Positions 59,029-64,000 of a stretch of 64,000 bases of DNA are shown here, one piece after another. The position numbers and the translations under genes were made by a program. Within the stretch, counting starts at the first letter, position 1; each line of letters begins with the position of its first letter. The stretch covers positions 62,001 through 126,000 of the forward strand of contig NZ_SEWG01000004.1 of NCBI RefSeq assembly GCF_004168255.1, given 5' to 3'. The notes under the pieces were generated by a model. The model did not search any database. It was not told where the DNA came from and worked only from the letters and a program-made list of their open reading frames with translations. The DNA is from Mucilaginibacter terrigena. Lineage in GTDB: Bacteria; Bacteroidota; Bacteroidia; Sphingobacteriales; Sphingobacteriaceae.

Positions 59029-61431
59029 TTAATGAGCATACTTTCGCTTGCGGATATAATGTTGAAAAATAGCAAATATTAACACTATACCTATAGGCAC
59101 AATATTGTTTACCAACTGCCAAAACACCTTCTCCTCACGAATGCGGGCGCGGTTTAGCAAGCGGATCTGGATCTCTTTCGACCGCAGCGAAATCAGTCCC
59201 GAATCATCAGTCATATAGTCGGCCATGTTTAGCAGCAGGTTTTTGTTGCCATAGGTTTGCCGGGTGTAGCGGTCGTACCCCAGCGGGTAGGGCGAGCCAT
59301 CGGTTCCAACCTGGTTGCGCAGTATGTCGCCATCGCTCAACACTATCATTTTTGTTGGTTTGCTTTGGCTTAAAGGCGATATTTTTTCGTTTAGCCCCTC
59401 AGGAACCGGCCGGTTCCTAAAATCAGACTTAAAAGTGCCTTCAAGTAACACCCCGGTAATTTTTGGCGCGCTCTGAAAATCCTTTGGGTTAGGCTCGTCC
59501 TGCAGGGCCTGCAACGAAAGCATATGAGGGGTACTTATCTTTTTATTATATGGTGATGTGGTAAGCAGGATGGTTTTTTCTACATTTTTTGTGTCAAGCA
59601 AATCAATGGTACTGGCAAACTGGCTGGTAATACCATCAAGGTTTTTCACAATGGGGTGTTTGGCAAATGGCAGGTAGACCGGGTAATACAGCCATTGCAG
59701 CAACTGTATTTGCGGCTGCCCGCCCGCATTGCCCGTAGTTACCGGGATAGCCGAGCAATTCATATCAGCTATCAGATCGTAATTGATGCGTATGCCATAC
59801 TCAAAAAGCTGGTCGTCCAAATTCAGCTGTTTGTTAAAGGCAAGCTGCTCGCCACCACGCCCGCGCAGGCTATCCAGTTCGGCGCTTACCTGGTCAATTG
59901 CCCAAAGCACGCGGCCGCCACGCATAATGTATTGGTCCAGCTTAAATTTTTCAAGTTCGGTAAATGCCTTATCGGGCTTTGGTATCACCAGCAGGCTCAC
60001 TTTGGTAAGGCTATCAAACGGTATGCTGGTTAAATTAACCCGGCCAACCAAATACCCGTCAGCTAACGATCGCATAGCATCCGTTAGTTGCAGATCGGTA
60101 AGCTCGTTATGCCCTTCGGTGAAGCCAACACGCTGTTTGCCGCCGGTTGTTATTTTTTTAATGGCCGATGTAAAAGCATACTCTAAATTCTGGATAGAAT
60201 TATTCAGTACCTCATCGGGCGATAAATTCATGTTGCTTTGCGATTGCAGTAGCTTAACCGGGATGCTTTTATCGCCATATGTTACCAGTGCAAACGGGAA
60301 TATCACTTTTTGCGAAACCCCGTCGTCGGTTTTAACGCTCAGGTTTTGCGCTTCTATGCCCTTGGCTTCCAAATCGTCGTACGCTTGCTTTTGCTGCTCG
60401 TTCGACAGGCCTTTGAGGGGGTCGGTAAACTCATATTGCAGCTTGCTGTGGCTGTACGCCTGCAGATCGGTGAGCATGTCTTTTACCGATGTTTGCAGCC
60501 TTTTCATCCCCCCCGGGAAATCATTACCCTGCAGATATACTATAACATTAACCGTTTGCGGTAGCCCCTCCATTACCGCGCGGCTAACGGGCGATATGGT
60601 GAAACGTTTTTCTTTTGTAAAATCGAACCGGGTGAACAACTTGCCCGATATTATACTTAACGAGAACATAATCCCAAGTGTGCTCAAAAACACGGTATTT
60701 GCAAATTTTTTGCCGGCCTGCCTGTTCAGCACAAAAAGCGTAAGCCAGATAAATAGCGTGGCTAAAACAATAAAATAGATAAGGTCGCGGGTATCCAGCA
60801 CACCACGACTTATCGATTCGTAATGCTCTGTAATGCCCAAGCTTTGCAGCCCCAGGTTTTGCAGGGATAAAATAGTGCTCAGCGAATCGAACCCGCTGTA
60901 AAAAAAGAAACACAAGAAAACAGCTATGGTAAACGCTATAACCTGGTTTTTGCTTACCGATGATGCAAACAAACCTATAGCCGCGAACGATGCGCCAAGC
61001 AGGAACAACCCAATGTAGGAACCAATTACCGCCCCTGTATCAATATTTCCCTGCGGTGTTCCCAGTGTATATACGCTGAAATAATAAACCAGTGTGGGTA
61101 CCAACGCGAATAGCACTATAACTACCCCGGCGAGGTATTTACCCAATACTATCTGTATATCTGTTAGCGGCCGGGTAAGTAATATTTCGAAGGTACCCTC
61201 CCTCCTTTCTTCGGCCAGTGAGCGCATGGTAATGGCGGGCACCAAAAACATGAACAGGTACGGCGCTGTGCTAAACAAGCTATCCAGCCCGGCATAGCCA
61301 TAAGCCAGTATGCTGGTATCGGGGAACACCCATAAAAACAGGCCCAAAACCAGCAGGAAAACCCCGATGGTAATGTAAGCCACCAGCGAACTGAAGTAGG
61401 TTGTTATTTCTTTTTTGAGGATACTGTACAC
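59029..61431 (-). CDS. Fused GldF-GldG ABC transporter protein (Gldg family)
   Basis: An 800-aa single reading frame. Residues 1 to about 238 are an ABC-2 permease like GldF (MYSILKKEITTYFSSL, ERREGTFEILLTRPLTDIQIVLGKYLAG, five or six helices). From about 245 it continues as GldG (helix NTVFLSTLGIMFSLSI, RFDFTKEKRFTISPVSRAVMEGL, the ABC-transporter auxiliary domain and a C-terminal helix VPIGIVLIFAIFQHYI). In Flavobacterium these are separate genes needed with GldA for gliding. No stop is seen at the junction. The start is GTG, with no ATG upstream in frame, and lies 2 bp from the IVS-like repeat arm. Confidence 0.87.
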   Translation of the reverse strand: MYSILKKEITTYFSSLVAYITIGVFLLVLGLFLWVFPDTSILAYGYAGLDSLFSTAPYLFMFLVPAITMRSLAEERREGTFEILLTRPLTDIQIVLGKYLAGVVIVLFALVPTLVYYFSVYTLGTPQGNIDTGAVIGSYIGLFLLGASFAAIGLFASSVSKNQVIAFTIAVFLCFFFYSGFDSLSTILSLQNLGLQSLGITEHYESISRGVLDTRDLIYFIVLATLFIWLTLFVLNRQAGKKFANTVFLSTLGIMFSLSIISGKLFTRFDFTKEKRFTISPVSRAVMEGLPQTVNVIVYLQGNDFPGGMKRLQTSVKDMLTDLQAYSHSKLQYEFTDPLKGLSNEQQKQAYDDLEAKGIEAQNLSVKTDDGVSQKVIFPFALVTYGDKSIPVKLLQSQSNMNLSPDEVLNNSIQNLEYAFTSAIKKITTGGKQRVGFTEGHNELTDLQLTDAMRSLADGYLVGRVNLTSIPFDSLTKVSLLVIPKPDKAFTELEKFKLDQYIMRGGRVLWAIDQVSAELDSLRGRGGEQLAFNKQLNLDDQLFEYGIRINYDLIADMNCSAIPVTTGNAGGQPQIQLLQWLYYPVYLPFAKHPIVKNLDGITSQFASTIDLLDTKNVEKTILLTTSPYNKKISTPHMLSLQALQDEPNPKDFQSAPKITGVLLEGTFKSDFRNRPVPEGLNEKISPLSQSKPTKMIVLSDGDILRNQVGTDGSPYPLGYDRYTRQTYGNKNLLLNMADYMTDDSGLISLRSKEIQIRLLNRARIREEKVFWQLVNNIVPIGIVLIFAIFQHYIRKRKYAH

Positions 61432-61433
61432 TG

Positions 61434-61975
61434 GTTGTAAAAGTTGTAAGGGTTATAAAGGTTGTAGTTGTTGTAAAGGTTGTTAGGGTTTGTATCCTGT
61501 CAACTTTTGTATTCTTCGTTTTTCTTTTTAAGGAATGCGATATAGCCATTTAATAGCCTAAAACATTCGCCGTATGATATTCTTAATTTTTTTAAATGCT
61601 CTTCATTCAATATTTCTTCATCACAGGCACATATTAAATGGTCTAATGTTTCATTAAGTGATCCCCGCGCATTTCTGCAAAATTTAAGGTTATCCAGGTA
61701 ATGAAACCTGCCATGCCCTTCGGCGATATTAGCTGTTACCGATCTGGATGCTCTTCTCAATTGATCTATCAACCGATATTCTTCGTTTTTAGGGAAAGGT
61801 TTTCAACAGTTGAAACAGTTCAATCCGGTAAGCCCTGCATTTTTGCCAAACCTCCAGATCCTCAAAACTGTTCATCATGTCACGCTATTTTGTCTGTTTA
61901 AATTAACCTTTATAAATCTTCCACTTTTACAACCTTTACAACAACTGCAACCCTTCCAACCTCTAAAACCCAAAC
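61434..61975. mobile_element. IVS-like element: iterated-repeat arms around a four-helix-bundle gene
   Basis: The left arm (61434-61495) consists of tandem GGTTGTAAA-type nonamers and the right arm (about 61905-61975) of their complements. The best match is a 23-nt inverted pair, 61461-61483 against 61929-61951, with one mismatch. Between the arms lies a four-helix-bundle gene of the kind found in 23S rRNA intervening sequences. The element sits exactly between the gldFG-like start codon and the stop of the beta-barrel gene at 61963, whose last bases it overlaps. Confidence 0.65.
61500..61878 (-). pseudogene. Four-helix-bundle (23S rRNA IVS-type) protein, frameshifted
   Basis: From the ATG at 61878 the minus strand reads MMNSFEDLEVWQKCRAYRIE...LKTFP and then stops. 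Dropping one base at TTTCCCT restores KNEEYRLIDQLRRASRSVTANIAEGHG and the remaining ARGSLNETLDHLICACDEE, giving 125 aa. Typical proteins of this family are 115-125 aa with the same LRRAS..V.ANIAEG core. Only the downstream 90 aa (61500-61772) are open now. Function of the family is unknown; members occur in 23S rRNA intervening sequences and in diversity-generating elements (Avd). Confidence 0.8.
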
Positions 61976-62466
61976 CTATACGCCACCCGTATGGCTGTTT
62001 GCCTTAAACGGCCGCTGCCCCAGTTTTCGTACCTGAAACCGATATCTATACCGCTATGTTCGCCTGTTGACGCGATGAAGCCGGGGCCAATGGCGATGAT
62101 AAACAGATTCTCTTTTGTGTAATTGGTTTGAAAAGCATTCCCGGCTTCACCTTCGGCATAAAACCCGGGGCTAAAATAGTATTTAACACCCGCTTTTAAT
62201 GGGATATAACCTACCGGAGGCTGCATTGTTGAACTGCCTATTAAAGCACTTTTATAATGAAAGCTGGTGTACCCACCGGTAACCGTAAAACTTAATGCCG
62301 AAACCAAAGGAACTTCGGCCTTGCCCGAGCCGCCAAAGCCTATGTTAAACACACTATTTGCGGGCACGCCAAGCTCCAGGCCAACGCCAAAAGCTTTGGT
62401 GGGCGCTGTTTGCGCAGATGCGCTAACCGAAAATAACACAAATAATAAAGCCAGCAGTTTTTTCAT
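61963..62466 (-). CDS. Small outer-membrane beta-barrel protein (paralogue 1)
   Basis: A 167-aa exported protein, signal peptide MKKLLALLFVLFSVSASAQ. The mature part has alternating strand-like segments with glycine and aromatic residues (FGVGLELGVPANSVFNIGFGG, FTVTGGYTSFHYKS, YIPLKAGVKYYFSPGFYAEGEAGNAF) and ends IRVAYRFGF with a terminal Phe, the usual barrel sorting signal. An eight-stranded porin-like barrel of the OMP-beta-brl type is likely. It is the most diverged of three paralogues in a row. The ATG at 62466 fits; the longer reading to 62688 overlaps the terminator. Confidence 0.85.
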   Translation of the reverse strand: MKKLLALLFVLFSVSASAQTAPTKAFGVGLELGVPANSVFNIGFGGSGKAEVPLVSALSFTVTGGYTSFHYKSALIGSSTMQPPVGYIPLKAGVKYYFSPGFYAEGEAGNAFQTNYTKENLFIIAIGPGFIASTGEHSGIDIGFRYENWGSGRLRQTAIRVAYRFGF

Positions 62467-62575
62467 TTCCTGATGAGTGGTTACCGGCCGAAAATACAAT
62501 AATAATACACCAAAATAAAGTACTCGAATGCAAATTAACAGGTGTAAAAACACCATAACATATAAAAGGTAAAAC

Positions 62576-62610
62576 AAACAGGCCCGAGAAAATACTTCCC
62601 GGGCCTGTTT
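62576..62610 (-). terminator. Terminator after barrel paralogue 2
   Basis: On the minus strand ACAGGCCCG/CGGGCCTGT, a 9-bp perfect stem, is followed by TTGTTTT. The T run is interrupted, so termination may be partial. Confidence 0.72.
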
Positions 62611-62630
62611 ACTTATGTGTTTAACTTTTT

Positions 62631-63116
62631 TTAGAAACCGTAAGCTATACGCACACCTATTTGGCTGATAGTACCATTTTTTGACCATGCTTCGTAACGC
62701 ACGCCTATATCAAAACCGCCTTCAAGCGCGTAACCGATACCAGGGGCATAAGCAAATGCAGTACCGCCGCCGCTCTCGGTGCTAAATGCAGCACCTACCT
62801 GGCCTTCGCCATAAAAACCATCGCTGAAGAAATATTTGATACCGGCTTTTGCAGGAACAAACCCAACCGAACCACCGCCAAATACATCTTTAACTTTAAA
62901 TGAAGTATACCCACCAGATATGGTGAACATAGTTCCGCTTCCAATTGGCATTTCATACTTTAATGATCCGCCCAAACCAACATTGTAAACATCGCTGGTG
63001 CTGCCAATAGGCAGGCCGCCTTCAAAGCCAATGCTAAAACGAGCTTTGTCTGATTGTGCAGATGCTGTAAATGAAATACCACCTACAATTGCTAATAACA
63101 ATAATAATTTTTTCAT
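62631..63116 (-). CDS. Small outer-membrane beta-barrel protein (paralogue 2)
   Basis: A 161-aa exported protein (signal peptide ending SFTASAQ). It has the same strand pattern and terminal Phe as its neighbours, with KARFSIGFEGGLPIGSTSDVYNVGLGGSLKYE and the shared C-terminal stretch GTAFAYAPGIGYALEGGFDIGVRYEAW. It is very close to paralogue 3 in this C-terminal half. It has its own perfect -33/-7 promoter and a terminator, so each copy is expressed separately. Function is unknown beyond outer-membrane location. Confidence 0.87.
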   Translation of the reverse strand: MKKLLLLLAIVGGISFTASAQSDKARFSIGFEGGLPIGSTSDVYNVGLGGSLKYEMPIGSGTMFTISGGYTSFKVKDVFGGGSVGFVPAKAGIKYFFSDGFYGEGQVGAAFSTESGGGTAFAYAPGIGYALEGGFDIGVRYEAWSKNGTISQIGVRIAYGF

Positions 63117-63148
63117 AATTTAAATTGTATAAGGTTGATTAATAGTAA

Positions 63149-63178
63149 CAAATGTAAAATATTTTCCAAAAAAACAAA
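63149..63178 (-). promoter_or_regulatory. Promoter of barrel paralogue 2
   Basis: On the minus strand TTTG (63178-63175), an 18-bp spacer and TACATTTG (63156-63149) match the -33/-7 consensus. The start codon is 32 bp on. Confidence 0.65.
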
Positions 63179-63206
63179 CTGAGCGGCTTAAAAAAGTTCT
63201 AAACAG

Positions 63207-63231
63207 AAAAAGCCCCGAATTGGGGCTTTTT
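63207..63231 (-). terminator. Terminator of barrel paralogue 3
   Basis: AAAAAGCCCC-GAATT-GGGGCTTTTT is a perfect 10-bp stem with T runs, 20 bp beyond the stop at 63252. Confidence 0.92.
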
Positions 63232-63251
63232 CAATACTATGTTAATAAATA

Positions 63252-63761
63252 TTAGAAGCTGTAACCTACACGCAAACCAACCTGGCTAAGTGTCGATCCG
63301 TTTTTAGTCCAAGCCTCGTAACGCACACCTGCATCTAAGCCACCACCAAACGAATATCCTATACCAGGGGCGTATGCAAATGCAGTACCGCCACCGCTTT
63401 GTGTAAAGAAAGCGGCACCTGCCTGTGCCTCACCGTAAAAGTTTTCGGCAAGGAAATATTTAATACCTGCTTTTACAGGCACAACGCTGGTGTTACCAAC
63501 CTTAACCGTGCCAAACGGCGTGGTGGCTTCTTTACCCTGAATGCTGCTGAAACCTGCAGAACCGGTAATAAAGGTACCTTCGGCAATTGGGTGATCATAT
63601 TTTAATGAACCACCGATAATAAAGTTTGAAACGTTTTTAAGATCACCAACAGGTAAACCGGCTTCAACACCGATGCTGAATTTACCGCCATCGCTTGATT
63701 GAGCAAATGAACTTGCAGACAGGCCGCATACAGCGGTTAATAATAATAGTACTTTTTTCAT
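63252..63761 (-). CDS. Small outer-membrane beta-barrel protein (paralogue 3)
   Basis: A 169-aa exported protein (signal peptide MKKVLLLLTAVCGLSASSFAQ). Strand-like segments GKFSIGVEAGLPVGDLKNVSNFIIGGSLKYD and GIKYFLAENFYGEAQAGAAFF lead to GTAFAYAPGIGYSFGGGLDAGVRYEAWTKNGSTLSQVGLRVGYSF, nearly the same as in paralogue 2, ending in Phe. The ATG at 63761 gives the signal peptide; 29 more residues upstream are unlikely. It probably forms a small barrel in the outer membrane. Confidence 0.87.
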   Translation of the reverse strand: MKKVLLLLTAVCGLSASSFAQSSDGGKFSIGVEAGLPVGDLKNVSNFIIGGSLKYDHPIAEGTFITGSAGFSSIQGKEATTPFGTVKVGNTSVVPVKAGIKYFLAENFYGEAQAGAAFFTQSGGGTAFAYAPGIGYSFGGGLDAGVRYEAWTKNGSTLSQVGLRVGYSF

Positions 63762-63921
63762 TGTTTTTATAAATTGTGTGAATTTAAGTACGGCATTGCT
63801 GGTAGCCCATACTTTGCCGCTTTCGGATATATTGACGCCCATCAGCAAAGTTCGTTACACAAAAAATTTAAAAAAATAGTAAAACACTGACTTTGTGGCA
63901 ATTAAAGTCAGCCCGGGAATG

Positions 63922-64000
63922 TTACTTATTCGTTAGCCCGATAAAAATACTTTCGAGCGATTGCCCCTTATTTTTGTCCCTTAAACTCTTCAGTGTATCG
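63922..64000 (-). CDS. ABC transporter ATP-binding protein, C-terminal end (probably GldA)
   Basis: Only the last 26 codons lie in the window; translation gives DTLKSLRDKNKGQSLESIFIGLTNK and a TAA stop at 63922-63924. The pattern SLEsIFIxLT is the usual ending of ABC-2 exporter ATPases. With the GldF-GldG fusion 2.5 kb downstream, GldA is the natural candidate, but the identification rests on a short tail. Confidence 0.6.
   Translation of the reverse strand, partial: DTLKSLRDKNKGQSLESIFIGLTNK

Noticed and set aside
59783..60778. Open frame of 331 codons on the plus strand
   Set aside because: It is antisense to the GldF-GldG fusion and rich in Ser, Cys and Arg in the manner of a shadow frame.
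48783..61975. CRISPR array
   Set aside because: The tandem units are 7-9 bp, degenerate and without regular spacers, and no cas gene is in the window.
62467..62688. Longer N-terminus for the barrel paralogue at 61963
   Set aside because: It would cover a terminator and the end of the neighbouring gene, and it hides the signal peptide beginning at 62466.

Overview
The window is a chromosomal piece of a Bacteroidota genome, most likely Sphingobacteriaceae and Mucilaginibacter-like (an inference from gene content, not from a search). Evidence: a SusC/SusD pair with a DUF6377-type membrane regulator, TonB-linked outer-membrane proteins, gliding-type GldA/GldF/GldG proteins, an OlsF-type ornithine lipid synthase, many lipoproteins with SxC or AxC lipoboxes, and promoters of the TTTG...TAnnTTTG type. 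No phage, integrase, transposase or CRISPR array was seen.

Layout. 1-8.5 kb: partial mgtE, ychF, a TonB-dependent receptor-like protein, then an M1 peptidase / HupE-UreJ / DUF6702 group. 8.55-11.1 kb: tRNA-Arg(CCG) and a small accessory unit holding a Rnk/GreA-C protein and a degenerate membrane-anchored glutamate-synthase-like protein. 11.2-21.3 kb: a GH127 arabinofuranosidase, an NhaP / DUF389 / Crp operon whose DUF389 gene is frameshifted at an A10 run, a Tat-exported sugar isomerase-like protein, a cupredoxin, a sphingomyelin-synthase-like PAP2 protein and an EEP phosphatase. 21.4-42.1 kb: a carbohydrate locus with GH65, a vanadium haloperoxidase-like lipoprotein, two giant CRTAC1 (FG-GAP/UnbV) lipoproteins, SusD, SusC, a DUF6377 regulator and GH31.

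42.3-58.9 kb is mostly housekeeping: apt, an HhH protein, olsF, DUF962/Mpo1, rny, a 6S RNA, zapA, a ZapB-like coiled coil, pheT, radC, rpsT, a methyltransferase, a Zn-phospholipase/S1-P1-like protein, DedA, two DUF4397 lipoproteins and dnaN. 59.0-64.0 kb: a fused GldF-GldG protein, an IVS-like element carrying a frameshifted four-helix-bundle gene, three paralogous small beta-barrel proteins, and the tail of an ABC ATPase that is probably gldA.

The most unusual signal is noncoding. At least seven intergenic sites are built from degenerate 7-9 bp units repeated in tandem, each with its own unit sequence and often folded into inverted arms. One of them encloses the four-helix-bundle gene. A second, GC-rich hairpin family recurs at five or more gene ends, and two copies carry textbook G-quadruplex motifs. 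Two single-base frameshifts (DUF389 and the four-helix-bundle gene) could be real inactivation, slippage or sequencing error.
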